Notes: generated by a model not told the origin, from the sequence alone. A DNA stretch of 64,000 nt from Lumbricus terrestris (GCA_949752735.1 OX457042.1:33340789-33404788), one strand, 5' to 3'. Positions 1-12,025 are shown, counted from the first letter of the stretch. Program-made: numbers and translations.

Positions 1-243
1 AAGCAGCTTACGGTAAGCAAGCTGCTTCATATGTAGAAATTTCACCCCGTCAGACTCAAAATATTTCCAAATGCTTCTTCTGTTTCAGATTACAGAGAAC
101 TGCCATAATTAAAAAAGCAATGTGGCAAAATGGCAGAAGAAGAAGAAGACTGACCTTGTTGTAGATGTAAAGAGTCTTGTGAACGAGATGGATCCAAGTG
201 TGAATCCATTCCTGAAATTCCAAAGCTCAAACTCAAACTGATC

Positions 244-1339
244 CTATCTATCTATCTATCTATGTAATTTATATAGCGCCCCTTCAAGGACTCTACTCAG
301 AGGCGCTCCCGACCCAGGCCCGGTCAAAAAGAAAAGTCTTAAGCAATCCATAGAATGAGCCCGACATGTTCCGAGGGTGGGAACGCAGGTTAGAGGGAAG
401 GTCATTCCAAACGGAAGGGCCAGTGACCGAAAATGCCCTGCTCTGCCCAGTGGCAGTGCGGGCGTAAGGAACCATAAAGTCACCTCTAGAGGCCGAGCGT
501 AGAGATCGGCGACCTACAGTAGTAGAGGTCAAAGTGAATAACTCACAGAGATAAGGTGGTGCTGTGCCCAAGACACAGCGCCAAGCAAAAGAAGCAACCC
601 TGAAGTGGATGCGTGACTGAACTGGAAGCCAGTGTAAGACATCACGAATGTAATCAGAGATGTGGCCAAACTTAGGGACACCACCCACTAGGCGAGCAGC
701 CGCCCGCAGAGCCCCCTCCAAACAACGCAGACGAACCTGAGGAAGGCCAAAGTAGAGAGAAGAGCAGTAATCCAATCGATTAGCAATAAAGGCGTGAACC
801 AAGGTGGAAGCGGAAGAGGAAGACAGAGAACGAGACACGACTCGCAACTGACGCAAATGGTAGTAGCAAGAACGAGTCAAGGCCTTAAGATGATCAACAA
901 AGGACAGCTCCTGGTCCAGGATAATACCAAGATTGCGCACAGAGGTGGAAAAGACAAAGGTGGGGAATTCGGAGGCTAGAGACCCTAGATCTAGTTTAGC
1001 CAGCTGTTGACGAGTTCCAAGCCAGATATATTGAGTTTTTGAAGGGTTTAAACGGAGTCGATTGGACGACATCCAGGCAGTAAGGCAGTCAGTGGCATGT
1101 GACATAATACGGACAGCAGAGGCAGCTTGGGTCGCTGAACAATGAGCGTAGGACTGCACGTCATCAGCGTAAGAGTGACTCTTAAGGGAACAAGAGGCAA
1201 GTAGAGCCTCTATGTCAGCCGTGAAGAGGAGGTAAAGAAGAGGCCCCAGGACGGAGCCCTGGGGGAGGCCAAAAGGAGCAGGACACCAAGGAGACCGAGT
1301 TGAGTGAAAGATAGTTGAGGTGGTGCGCTCCTGGTGCAT
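244..1339 (-). mobile_element. 5'-truncated non-LTR retrotransposon (LINE), reverse-transcriptase C-terminal half
   Basis: An open frame of 348 codons (1339-293, minus) encodes the second half of a LINE reverse transcriptase. The PQGSVLGPLLYLLF block and the catalytic YADD box lie near residues 26-60. The DYCSSLYFGLP and LHWLPVQ blocks typical of CR1/L2/Jockey-like elements follow. The frame ends in WVGSASE and is followed by the tail TTGAAGGGGCGCTATATAAAT and a run of ATAG units, which on the plus strand is the TCTA run at 244-262. The N-terminal endonuclease and the first part of the polymerase are absent, so the copy cannot move by itself. The uninterrupted frame suggests a fairly recent insertion. 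The exact clade is not settled. Confidence 0.88.
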
Positions 1340-3869
1340 AATACGGCACTTTTAACAAGAAAACTAAAAAACTCAAACGGGCAACTTTACAGGAGTTACT
1401 GAATTTTATAAGTAATAAACCAAAACTACTAAAAAATATACCATCACAAGATATTCCTTGTAAAACAAAATATTTAAGCATAAAAATATTGAAAAAATAG
1501 ATTGATTATTTAAAAAACCATAATATAAACATCGTAATACAAATACCTGCATATAAAGTTCAACACTCATAAATAAATGAAAATTATAAAACATAAACAA
1601 CATAATATATACCTAATACATACAGAAGACGAAAGAAGCAGTCCCTACAGCTAGCCATGGGTATGAAGTATTAGCAACTTCATTTTCTTAGCCTTAGTGT
1701 ATAAAGGTTGATGCCCAGTCCTCTCCCTCATCATCTTATCTTCCCATCAACATTGTACAGTCATTTTGTCCATAATAGCCGAAGTTGGCCAGGATGTGTG
1801 TCTCAATTTAAATTTATTCCATGGGATGGTCTCGGAACCCCCCCACCACCACCTCTTGGTCAACACCCAACTACACAATCACACAACCCTATAAAACAAT
1901 ACAACAGCCGCCACACAATATATATAAATTTATGCTAATGTCAGCACTTGCTGAATACAAATTATTGCACATGACTCATATCATAGAAATACTGGGAAAC
2001 AGGTTGGTGCTCTGTCAATGAAAATTTATTGCTACCAATTAAATGTTTGTCTATTAATAATAAAATGCATAACAGCCCCCGCCTCGCCCATCCTCTCCCA
2101 ACTCACCGACTCTGCTCCGAATCGAACAAAGACGTTTCCACCACGTTCAACGTTTGAAATTCGGTCTAAGTCGGTCATATTGACCAGTGCAATGTTCTAC
2201 AACAGAAAAAGACTAAAGTCATTCTTTGCGTTTTTAACACACAGTCGTTCATCACTATTGTATTGTATCTGACCATTTATAAAGCACCACTTGCAGCAAG
2301 AGCCTTTCAGAAGCGCTCCCAGTGCGTACAACCCCAAGAAAAAATGCTTGCTGTATTAAACAGGTACTCAATAGTCCAAATGAGGACATCAGAAAAAAAG
2401 CTGCGAGTGGCATGCATAACTGACAAGGTACGAGAGATCAGACTGAGGTGTACAGAGATCAGACTTATGTACACGTAATGAGAAATGAGGATGATAGTTG
2501 CATCAAAAGAATCATGCAAGCGGAGATATATGGGCAACGCAGCCGAGGGGGTGTCATTGAGAAAGAAGGGTGGACGCAATACGTTAAGACCTAAAGCTGC
2601 TCAAAATGAAGAATGAAGATGCTGGAGACAGTGACAAGTGGAACAGAACAATCCGAGTGACTGACCCCACGTTAAAGAGGAATCAATCCGAGCCTGAAGA
2701 GAAAGATGATGAAAAAGAAAACACTGGTTCCTTTATGTAATTTAAGTCTCTCAGGCTCATCCGTATCAACTTGCTTACTCACCACAGCTAAACCTCTGGT
2801 TTCTGTGACCCATTAAATTTGATTGGACCTCTCCAATGGATCCCTATGTTCCAGTTTGATTCAACTGAATCATATTTTATCATGATACACTGCTCATACT
2901 TGATTGGATCGAATGTAATCAGATTACGGTTAAGACAAGTCGCTCAAGTCACTATCAAGCGGCATGGAAGTCAATCTGTAAAGCAAAGTGGAGACTACTT
3001 AAGACTCGGCCCTTTTCGAAAGACACTTTGGAATACACTGCCGGCCATTGCAGTAAAAGCAAACAACACTGGGCCTGGTAGTACTGAACAGGAGTACCGG
3101 TACTGTTCAGGGAGCATCACACAACCCTGGTGACACCCTCGGTCTCCATCTTATAATCATAGTCAGTAAATGAGAACAAGTGTAATAAGTGAGGTTATAC
3201 ACTACTACCCATTGCAAGGAAAGCAAGTAGCTGGTATTACTGGGTGTGGGGCCCACACCCCCTCCTTCTGTAGTCACCAAATGAGTGCAGTGTAATGTGT
3301 GGGGTGAAGACATACACACATATAACAGGATTGGTGGCCATGTTTGCTGCTCAGACAACTGATCATCCAGCTGAATACCAATCTCTGAGGATATGTTCCA
3401 TTGAAGCTTGCAAACAATTGCCTTCAGAGTCGTCTTCTTCAATTTTACTTATTTTGGGGAATGATAGGAAACCATCTATGAGTGGGTGGCAATAGGAAGA
3501 AGAGGAAATGGAATAGGAAGAAGGAGAGGAGAAGGATGAGGTATAGGGGAAAAGGTGGAGTAGAAGGGAGTGTAGGAGCAAAGTGCAGAAGAGAATAAGA
3601 AAAACTTCATACCTAGGGTACTCTACAATAGCTTAAAACAAATGATAAAATAAACGAATAGTTTAAAATTAAGAAATAAAAGCCACCATTGATCAATGAA
3701 CAAACATTTTTTATAACTTTTTTTCTCATCATCTTGTAACCGTGTTGCGGCTTGTCAACCTGATTTCTGATTAAACGAATATATATAAATAGAAGTTGCT
3801 GGGAGCTGAACCATTAATCTTAGCACAGACGGTTCAGTCACTAAATACTACATAATTATATGCCATGAA
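1340..3869. other. AT-rich stretch without a recognised gene
   Basis: No exon with convincing splice sites or protein similarity was seen on either strand. The stretch holds a SINE tail (1625-1745, minus) and purine-rich low-complexity sequence at 3490-3600. If the minus-strand PH gene runs on to the left, this would be intron or downstream sequence. Confidence 0.5.
1625..1745 (-). repeat. SINE tail fragment (family of 48520-48790)
   Basis: The complement of this stretch matches the 3' part of the tRNA-like repeat at 48680-48790. Shared blocks include the GAGGGAGAGGACTG segment, the GGCTAAGAAAATGAAGT segment and the CATGG segment before the end. The tRNA-like head is missing, as in a 5'-truncated copy. 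Confidence 0.65.
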
Positions 3870-3955
3870 CAGTGTTGCCACTGAGGTTTCAGAAAAAAAC
3901 CAGACTTTCATAAAAACCCAGATCTAGTGGGAAAAACCCAGCTGTGGTATCACTG
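3870..3955. mobile_element. 86-bp hAT-type MITE with exact 8-bp target duplication
   Basis: The element starts CAGTGTTGCCACTG and ends GTGGTATCACTG, so its ends are imperfect inverted repeats. It is flanked by the 8-bp duplication GCCATGAA at 3862-3869 and 3956-3963. Eight-base duplications and CAG...CTG ends are the hallmark of hAT transposons. It has no coding capacity. It lies about 20 bp past the splice donor of the PH exon that ends at 3985. Confidence 0.8.
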
Positions 3956-3984
3956 GCCATGAACAATGAACATCCTAGATTTAC

Positions 3985-4093
3985 CCTAGCAATGTGACTA
4001 ATCCAAGTTGTCTTCTCCTCTTGGGTTTCCGCTGAGAATTGGTAGACAATGGATGGAGGCCGTGAGCTGACTTCAAACCAATGGCCCGGTCGA
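3985..4093 (-). CDS. PH-domain gene, exon with the PH C-terminal half
   Basis: This minus-strand exon has acceptor ATGTGCAG|T and donor GCTAGG|GTAAAT. It enters in phase 2 and leaves in phase 0. It encodes the last strands and the C-terminal helix of a PH domain, including HWFEVSSRPPSIVYQFSAET followed by EEKTTWISHIAR. The conserved tryptophan of the PH helix is present. Its phase fits the exon at 5009-4939. Whether further exons lie to the left is unknown; none was recognised in 1-3985. Confidence 0.8.
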
Positions 4094-4528
4094 CTGCACA
4101 TAGAACAGATTCAACATAAAAAATCCACCTGTTCAGTAACAAGACCTGGCTGAAATGAAAGACATTTAAACGATGACCATTATTCAACTGCAAGCATTTT
4201 TAATTAATCTGCTCAATAATAAGCAGTGCATACAGCGCATGACCCGCTCAGTGCCACGCGCTTGGCCTTCGAGTAGCGCTTTAGAAATTTCGAGTTTATG
4301 ATTACGATACAGAAAAACGAGAGATGTCAAAGATTACATTACTTTTAATAAATAGTTATGATGAATATTGAAGTTGACCAAATGAGATCACAGACAAGAT
4401 TAGCACCGATGATTAGATTAGATCATTGTAGCTAGCAAACCAACAAGGACTGCCAGAACAAAGCGAAGATCTGGCAAGACAGAGGCAGACAGTGAAGAAC
4501 ATCCAGCATATGGATGAATTGGGGGATT

Positions 4529-4732
4529 TTTTATCACCCCTTCAAGCTCTCTACTCAGAAGCGCTCCCTACTACAGCGCGGACACTGAATCGGAGTTTTC
4601 ATGAAAAAGCGCATGAGCAATTGCGTGAAGGACTTGCTCAAGGTCACTATGTGGCGGCTTGACGGGAAATCGAATCTGGAACCCTTTGGCTCCAAGGCAC
4701 CAAGCATCATCACTACACCACCGTGCCCCACA
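4529..4732 (-). mobile_element. tRNA-derived SINE with LINE-like 3' end (copy 1)
   Basis: Read on the minus strand, the copy begins GTGGGGCACGGTGGTGTAGTG, an RNA polymerase III A-box-like head. A B-box-like GATTCGATTTCC follows about 60 bp later, and the copy ends in GGGAGCGCTTCTGAGTAGAG then CTTGAAGGGG. That end matches the 3' end of the LINE family in this window. Two further copies lie at 35441-35637 and 41348-41550. The head is tRNA-like but is not a working tRNA. Confidence 0.8.
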
Positions 4733-4938
4733 AAGGCACACAGCAAAATGCAGGACTTGGTCCAGGCACCCCCAACCGCCTAGCTGGGAGGCCGGCATAG
4801 AGTGAGCAGCAGCAGTCTAGTCGGACAGTGGTGAAGGCGTGGATGAGTGTAGCCATGGCGTGAGAAGTAAGCGAGATCAGTTAACCAGATAAGATCAAAT
4901 GCAAGATTAGATTGCTGAGATTGTTGTAGCCAGCTAAC

Positions 4939-5009
4939 CTGTCATCTTTGATGTCGACGACACTAACCATGGACGTCCTCTCAAGAACTTCCTGTGGTTG
5001 ATTCGCACC
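4939..5009 (-). CDS. PH-domain gene, exon with the PH middle strands
   Basis: A minus-strand exon of 71 bases lies between acceptor TTTTTCTCCAG|G and donor GATGACAG|GTTAGC. It is in phase 0 in and phase 2 out, and encodes GANQPQEVLERTSMVSVVDI then KDD. This fits between the WCTLD exon (12954-12899) and the HWFEV exon (4093-3985), which supplies the expected loop and strands of a PH fold. The exon is short and is supported by phase, splice sites and fit rather than by length. Confidence 0.75.
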
Positions 5010-5535
5010 CTGGAGAAAAACCAGACACAATCAACAAAATTCGTTTTCAAAGCCAAAGTGAAACTCATACGAAACACAGAACATCGGTGCTGATAGAGAA
5101 CGAAAATCTACAGGGTAGAAGTCAAGTCAAGTCAAGTTTATTGATCCCATCATCAACTTAAAACGTACAAGAAATTAATACTTGATATATAGGCAAATTT
5201 AAAACAATAAATTACAGCTTTTAAATATGAATTGAAACTGCCAAATTAAATATTATATTAGATTCTTTTCCCCCCCATCGAATAAAAAAAAACATACAAT
5301 ATTTAGCACTGATAAACATAACTACCTAATATGAAACTGTTAATCAAGGTTATTGCTGTACTTAGTTTCTGTTCTAACCATTTCAATTTAAAATTATTGC
5401 TAAAATTTTATTGTGCCATTAGATCATATTATTTTATTTTCCTGAGGTACATATATATGAACTCTCAGGAGTAAAAAAATTATGCAAGGAGCTGTTGCTG
5501 AATGTCTGAAAAATTCAGGCCACGTCCTCTGCAAC

Positions 5536-5800
5536 AGAAGTAAAAGTGCCGCGAAATGCTATAATTATTATTATTACTATTTAAGAAACGTCTGGAACAG
5601 CACTTATTCATTGTTGAGATCAAGTGCTTGAAAAGCTCCATGGAATGCCACCGCATCAAATCGTTGGATTATCATCATAATTATTATTTTTAGAATTATT
5701 ACCATTATTATTATTATTATTAACATCATCAATTCATCATCATCATTATTTTTATTATTATAAATAATCTTCTTTATCATAAATCTTCCGCAAGGCACAT
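5536..5800 (+). repeat. Dispersed repeat, copy 1 of 2 (direct)
   Basis: This stretch matches 13736-14020 in the same orientation. Both contain AAGTGCC(G/A)CGAAATGCTATA, then AACGTCTGGAACAGC, GCTTGAAAAGCTCCATGGAA, and an ATT-rich run ending near AAATAATC(T/C)TC. It is non-coding. Which element class it belongs to is not clear. Confidence 0.7.
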
Positions 5801-7972
5801 ATGATCCTTCTGCATTGTAAAACTTAGAGCACTAGTGTTTTTCTGGAAAGGCTAGATGCTTTAAAATTCGTCCTTATTTTTATTGAACAAAGATTTATAA
5901 AGTGCTAAAAAAATAATAAACTCTACTAAACTGCATGTTTTCAGTGCATATAAACAGGTTTCTATTTCATTCGAACTCTCTGGTTGCTGCTCAAAAAAAA
6001 AGTGACCGAATCCATTGCGGTACTTTCTCTTTCCATCAGTGCATAATATTAATCAGAAATTTGTAACACTGTAGTTGATACGACCAACGTTTAGTTAATA
6101 TAACCACAAGACGTTCAAGCAAGATAAGATCAAGTTCGTTTCGGTTAGTGCAAGCCAAGGACTTAGTAGTCAAGTGACCGGATCAGGAACATGAGTTGCC
6201 ATTTCACGTGAATCCCACCGTTACACTCGTAAAACAGAAGTCCAGAAACAAATCAACTGGTTTATTATTATCAGTGTGGCCAACCCAATATTATTCATCC
6301 TGTCATTAGGAAGAAACGTACATCAAGCGGGAATCTATAGATGCCACGTGTCTTCAACTGTCGTTCGGACAGACAATTTTTATGATGGCTTTGGACTATT
6401 TGGACGCTCTATACTTAACAAATTGCTTTCCCATTAGAATCTGCTGAGCACTGTTTATTCTTCTTTTGATCAGTTAGCTTTGTAGAACCAATAGTTAAAT
6501 TTTTCATTCAGAGGTAGCAGATTTACCAATTTTGCAAAATATTTTGTAAAGCCTAAGCCTGTCTGTACTGGAAGAGAATTCCAGCAAAGTACATTTAAAG
6601 TTTAAAATAGTTTAAGATTAAATATCATCTAATTTTACAAATTACAACTGCATGTGTTTCTTGATGCATTGCACGGGTGAAATGCAAAGGGTTCCGCGAG
6701 CAAATGAATTCTTTGAAAAGGTTCCGTCACTTGAAAAAGGTTGAAAACCACTGGTCTATCGTGACAATATGGTGCTCCTTAGAGGGCAGAATTCCTCAGT
6801 TGGATCCTTGACTCCACCTGTGCACCTCTATATACATGAGCCACTGCTTGCACTCTGGCAGTGCCAGTCCCAAGCCTGGATAAAGGAGGAGGGTGACACT
6901 AATGATCTTTGTTATCACAGCGTCGTTAAACTCAAACTACCAGTTGGATCACTTCCATACTGAATCACAGTCTGTGTCACTCTGTGTTGCAGATACGAGC
7001 CTACTCTGGCCCAGCAAAGGCAGGTCTTCTGACAAGCACATAGTCTCATAACTATGGCACACATGATCTGTTAAAGAACAATAAAATCTCACCAAATACC
7101 CAAAACACTTGGCCAAGGCAACCGCCAACTAAGAACATCCTATTCAGTCCGTGAATCATAGACACAAAACAACCAACAGTCTAATTAGTTAACTAATAAA
7201 CTCTACTGCTATGTGGCCTACACAGTACACACACCACAAGTAAAATATCTCAAAATACAAGACACTAATTATGCCATAAACACTGTCTGTCTAGTATAAA
7301 ACCACAGTCACAGTGGCCTGGATCCAGACATGACATAATGTCAGAGACACCAAAACAAGACAACATATCACTGTAGCTGCTTACATGTAGCTGCTGCAGG
7401 GGCGTTGGCTTAATGGCCTATACAGCAACAAATCATTTGCTACCAATACTCAAATAAAAAATATACATGTATATTGTATAACCTGTCCATACAAGATGTA
7501 CAACTGCTTGCACAGAGTGCTTGGAAACAGGTCTTGCATTTAGACCATGATATAAATAGATGGAATATACATATTTAACAGTAATCTATGCATATTACAG
7601 CAAATGGCCTATTTAAGTCATTGTTAATTGAAATAAACTAATTAATTAATTAATAATTAAGCACACTGAACACACTGTGCTCACACACATCAAGAAATAA
7701 TCTTGGTTGTGTAGGCCATAAACAATTAAACAGGATGTAAAGAAGTAGCCCAAGGACTGCGAAGGAACACCAGTGCAGCAGCTGAACACGTGAGATGTCA
7801 ACGGCAGCAGCAGAGTTGTCAGAGATATCTCTCAAAAGAAAGGAACTGTGTCTGTCAAGTGAAATTCTTTGAAGCCGGATTGTAATCATAGCATGCATTA
7901 GGTTGCAGGATTCCAAATATCACAACAGCTGCACTGCACAACTACGACATATGTATGCACTATGTATGACAT

Positions 7973-8032
7973 TGTATGTATGTATGTATGTATGTATGTA
8001 TGTATGTATGTATGTATGTATATATGTATGTA
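7973..8032 (+). repeat. TATG microsatellite
   Basis: About fourteen near-perfect TATG units. The hAT element at 8033-9531 inserted into this run, because the same units resume at 9532. The MYVCMYVC... open frame across it is an artefact of the repeat. Confidence 0.95.
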
Positions 8033-9531
8033 CAGGCCCGCATTAAGGCTAGTGCGGGCCCGGGTGCTGTGGTAACTTTGCGGGCCCTCCTCTCAGTCTT
8101 CTGTCAGCCACTGGTTTACCATGGAGGCACATGTAGGCCTACATGTAATTATATCGTATTTCCTAATGAGTATACACTATACAGCAAAGGGATACTTTTC
8201 CTTTGGTGCGCGTGTAATTGTTTCTAAGGAAAAGTTTCATACACTAGTAGATATAGGTCTACATTCTACAATACGTGACAGAAGGAACGAACCACTAGAT
8301 TCTTCAATATTATTGTTATTTATATTTATAAATCCTATGCCTATGTTGATCCAGTTGATTTTCTTCATTTTCCCCACGTCCACATTTCGAAGACCTCCAG
8401 TCTTCTTGTGATTATATTGCTTGCTCTCATGGTTCATGTCTCAAATCCAAACAACACCACGTGCACTCCATGTCAATGTTTTATCATCCGTTTCTCTGGA
8501 TTCCTGTTTTCTCTTTTCTTTTAAGTTTATCGTAATTCCTATATTTAAATTCAGGCCTATAAGTTCCTTCTTTCTATTTTCAGATCTGATAAAATATAGT
8601 ATCATATTTCTTTCGCAGACTCCAATAATATCCTGGCAAACCGCTCTTTAAAGAGTTACGATCTTCTTGCACCAATTATAATGTCTAGGAATTATCGGAG
8701 AAAAGTAGGCCTACACAGTGAAAGAGATCGAGGCGAAGGAACTATGAAGTGGGTAGTTCACATGCTGAGGGCAGACTCACTGCGAAGAACTGTCATGAAG
8801 GAAATATGAAGGGAAGCGAACAAGAGGAGGACCACGACAGGTTATGTATAATAGCTAATGGATAGGCCTGTGGAAAGTTTGAGGAAGAGGCATTGGACAC
8901 TTCAGCCAGCCTCAGAGACAGAAAACTAGAGAAGAAGATGATAAGCTACATGTATAATAGGTTTAAGAAATTAAGAGTTATACAATAACATATCTTCTAA
9001 CGTTATTTCTCTTATTGAAAAAAAAGAAGTCAGTCAAAATGATTGACCAGCATGGTCTAATTTAGGATAGCCCATCACTGTTGATACCTCCCAAACAGGG
9101 GCGGATTAAGGCAAGTTCAGCATGTTCGGCCGAACAGGGGCCCCCACACTTTAGGGAGCCCACACATGCAGAAAAAAGTTTTCGATAATTTTTAGATTTT
9201 AGCAAATTCAAACCAAATGACTAAAAAAGGTCATCAAGATTTTTGGCCGAAGATCCGCAAAAATTTCCTGAACAGGGCCCCACATTTCTTAATCCGGCCC
9301 TGTTCCCAAAGATGAATTTACAATAACAAAAAGTTCCTGCGATTTCAACCAATTCATAAGCTGGAGCTAATAAATCGGATGTGTGGGAGAACTTTACCAA
9401 AATTTCGTCGACGTTTTATTATTGTTGCAATATTCCTGCTAAGAAATTTCATCATTTCCAAAAATGCGGGCCCCAAAACCCGCGGGCCCGGGTGCTGCAG
9501 CACCCTTAGCACCTACCTTAATGCGGGCCTG
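8033..9531. mobile_element. 1.5-kb hAT-type element inserted in a TATG run
   Basis: The inverted ends are CAGGCCCGCATTAAGG at the left and CCTTAATGCGGGCCTG at the right, matching over 16 bases. The flanking 8 bases are TGTATGTA on both sides, but both lie in a TATG repeat, so the duplication alone is weak. No transposase frame was recognised. A second, smaller element is nested at 9096-9302. An internal stretch (about 8700-8940) resembles decayed LINE coding sequence. Confidence 0.75.
9096..9302. mobile_element. 207-bp hAT-type MITE nested in a larger element
   Basis: The ends are CAGGGGCGGATTAAGG and CTTAATCCGGCCCTG, an inverted pair. The flanks are CTCCCAAA (9088-9095) and TTCCCAAA (9303-9310), a 7 of 8 match. 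It lies inside the element at 8033-9531, so it arrived later. It is non-coding. Confidence 0.8.
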
Positions 9532-9730
9532 TGTATGTATGTATGTATGCATGCATGCATGACTTGTATGTATGTATGTATGTATGTATGTATGCATGTA
9601 TATATGCATGCAATTATGTATGTATGTAACTATGTATGTATGACATTGTATGTATGTATGCATGGATGTATGCATGTAATTACGTATGTATGTACTGTAT
9701 GCATGCATGCATTTGTGTATGTACACATGT
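9532..9730 (+). repeat. Degenerate TATG/CATG microsatellite
   Basis: This is the right part of the TATG run, with interspersed GCATGCATGC blocks. It connects two transposon insertions (ending at 9531 and starting at 9732), so a simple repeat has been hit twice. Reading frames through it are not genes. Confidence 0.9.
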
Positions 9731-9731
9731 A

Positions 9732-10900
9732 CAGGGTGCGCCAAAAAAAGTAATCCCCTACGGCTTTTTATCAATATCTTGGCCAAAAATAAGAATTTTT
9801 CAAATTCCGTTTTACGGGCTTGAAGGTAATTCATATCTACGTACAATAGCCAAGTTTCATAGCCATATGTGAAACAGAACAAAAGTTATATCACTTTTAG
9901 TGAGGCCACCCACCAGTTTTTGACGATTCAAAAACGCGACGCAACGAAAAGTAACATAAAACCAATTTAATTATTCTGGCCAATATCTTGGCCAAAACTA
10001 AGTATATTGAAATGAAATTTTACAGGCTTAAAGACAATTCATATTTGCACATGGTGGTCAGATTTCATCAAACTATTTCAAACAGAACGTAAGTTATACC
10101 ACTTTTAGTGAGGCCACCCCCGTTTCTTGACGATTCAAAGACGTAACGCAGCAAAAAGAAGTAAAAACACGATTTTATTAAGCCTCATCTTAAATAATTG
10201 TTATCAAATAGCCTTGATATTGCCAGATGATCATTATTGTTACTATTTAAAAAAGAAACAAGGCACCAGCGTAGTTGCGCGCCACTGAGAAGTCACTTAG
10301 CAAGATGACGATCAAATTGGTAAATAAGGAATCTATCAGCTTAATCAACAGGTCATCAAGAACTTTGCAAAGATACTCAAAAGAAGTTTTGGCACGGGTG
10401 GTGGGCGCATTGAGCACAAGTTGTGAAGCACTACCAAGGTCATTTGACAACAGTTATTTGAGATGAGACTTAATAAAATCGTGTTTTGTTATTTTTTGTT
10501 GCGTTTCGTTTTTGAATCGTCAAAAAACGGTGGGTGGCCTCACTAAAAGTGGTATAACTTTTGTCCTGTTTGAAATATTTTGATGAAATCTGAGCACCAT
10601 GTGCAGATATGAATTGTCTATAAGCCTATAAAATTTCATTTCGATATTCTTCATTTTGGCCAAGATATTGGCAAAAACCTAATTTTTGTTGCGCTTCGTT
10701 TTTGAATCGTCAAAAAACGGTGGGTGGCCTCCCTAAAAGTGGTGTAACTTTTGTTCCGTTTGAAATATTTTTTTGTAATTTGACCATCGTACGTAGATAT
10801 AAATTGCCTTTAAGACTGTAAAGTTTCATTTAAAAATTCGTAAGTTTGGCCAAGATATGGACTAAAAACTGTAGGGGATTAATTTTTTTGGCGCACCCTG
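9732..10900. mobile_element. 1.17-kb mariner-like foldback element
   Basis: The left end is CAGGGTGCGCCAAAAAAAGT and the right end is the complement of CAGGGTGCGCCAAAAAAATT. The dinucleotide TA flanks both sides (9730-9731 and 10901-10902). These are Tc1/mariner hallmarks. Each arm is about 480 bases long and built of two tandem units of about 200 bases. Each unit carries GGCCAAGATATTGG-like, AACTTTTGTTCTGTTTGAA-like and TTTTTGACGATTCAAAAACG-like blocks. The arms continue inward to the pair around ACGATTTTATTAAG (10170) and CTTAATAAAATCGT (10475). About 230 bases in the centre are unique and encode no recognisable transposase. Confidence 0.85.
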
Positions 10901-11074
10901 TATGTATTTATGCATTTATGTTTATAAATAAATATGTGTGGGTATGTGTGCTTGTATGCATGTATGTGTGCATGTAAGAATGCACAATTGCCCATGCATG
11001 ATAGTGAGGCATGTGTAGTATTGTATACAGTTTTACACAAATATATAATTGCATGTAAATAAACAAAGAGGTAT

Positions 11075-11143
11075 AGCCAAGTCAATTGGATGTTGCATCC
11101 ATAGATGTATAATCTATGGATGCAACATCCAATTGACTTGGCT
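11075..11143. other. Perfect 32-bp inverted repeat with a 5-base loop
   Basis: The left arm 11075-11106 (AGCCAAGTCAATTGG...ATAGAT) is the exact complement of 11112-11143, separated by GTATA. The transcript or single strand would form a long uninterrupted hairpin. It lies 175 bp beyond the mariner-like element. It could be a tiny palindromic transposon remnant, a rearrangement product or a small-RNA precursor; the sequence does not decide. Confidence 0.9.
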
Positions 11144-11144
11144 C

Positions 11145-11355
11145 ACAGCACTTAAAGGAGTGAAGAGAAAACAGACACACACTTGCAAACTGTGAAAGAA
11201 CAACAGAAAGACAAACACACACACACACACACACACACACAAAACAGTAAGACAGAAATAGATCAGTTATGCAGACAGACAATGACAGAAGCACACACAC
11301 ATACACGCACGCACACACATGCGCACGCACACATACACACACACATGCATTCATG
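11145..11355 (+). repeat. CA-rich microsatellite
   Basis: A perfect CA run at about 11214-11240 and an imperfect one at 11285-11345 (ACACAC, GCACGC). The cysteine- and valine-rich frame on the minus strand is an artefact. Confidence 0.9.
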
Positions 11356-11879
11356 ATAAGGACTGTACTTGGCTATAAAAGTGGTAGTCTGATAAGGCAG
11401 TATTGACAGATATATATATATATATATGAGGCCAAAGCCTGGAGGCGAAATGGCAGGCCAAGTGGGACAAACCAGTCAAGAAGACCTAAACAACATCCAC
11501 AATGTTCCACATCCAACATAAATTGTCAACACTATTAGACTATAAGCGTCACCCCAAATGACAATAATTCATGTATATATAGTTATATACACTATATAAT
11601 AATATATAATATATATAATTATATATATATATATATATATATATCTGTGTGAATGTACAAAGATGTTTAATCTAGGAATGCATTCAATTCATTTTCTAGC
11701 AAAATCTAATCTTTACAACTTAATCCAAAGAACTGGTCACATTGGAATCATGCTAGATCTGCAGGACAAAATAATTGTATAGACAGTTTATCTGCGGATT
11801 ATACTCGACTTGATCGGATGGAAGTAAAGTTTTCAGGATGATAGTGCTGTGCTTATCTCCAGATTGGATTAGATTAGAT

Positions 11880-12025
11880 CAGAGCTTAAAGTGTGCCTGG
11901 ACGGTCATGGACGGCGTCCATGCATTTGTTTTAAAGTTTGAACGCCGTCCAGCCACTTATTGGCGAGCACAGATTAGAAAGGGAAGGGGCGTCCAGGCAC
12001 TTGTTTTTCCACACTTTAGGCACTG
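11880..12025. mobile_element. 146-bp hAT-type MITE (family H1, copy 1)
   Basis: The element starts CAGAGCTTAAAGTGTG and ends CACACTTTAGGCACTG. It is flanked by an exact 8-bp duplication GATTAGAT (11872-11879 and 12026-12033). The body holds GACGGCGTCCATGCA and GGGGCGTCCAGGCAC. Copies at 16192-16337 and 18306-18611 share ends and body. It is non-coding. Confidence 0.9.

Larger units (their letters stand above)
5010..8032. other. Intron of the minus-strand PH gene
   Basis: No exon was recognised. The stretch holds a CAAGT run at about 5127-5145 that resembles a retroposon end, one copy of a 250-bp dispersed repeat (5530-5800), a remnant ending GTTGAAAACCACTGG at 6730-6760 that looks like one end of a hAT element, and the TATG microsatellite at the right edge. 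Confidence 0.5.

Noticed and set aside
9379..9882. Frames with MYVCMYVC or YIHTYIHT repeats
   Set aside because: Translations of the TATG microsatellite.
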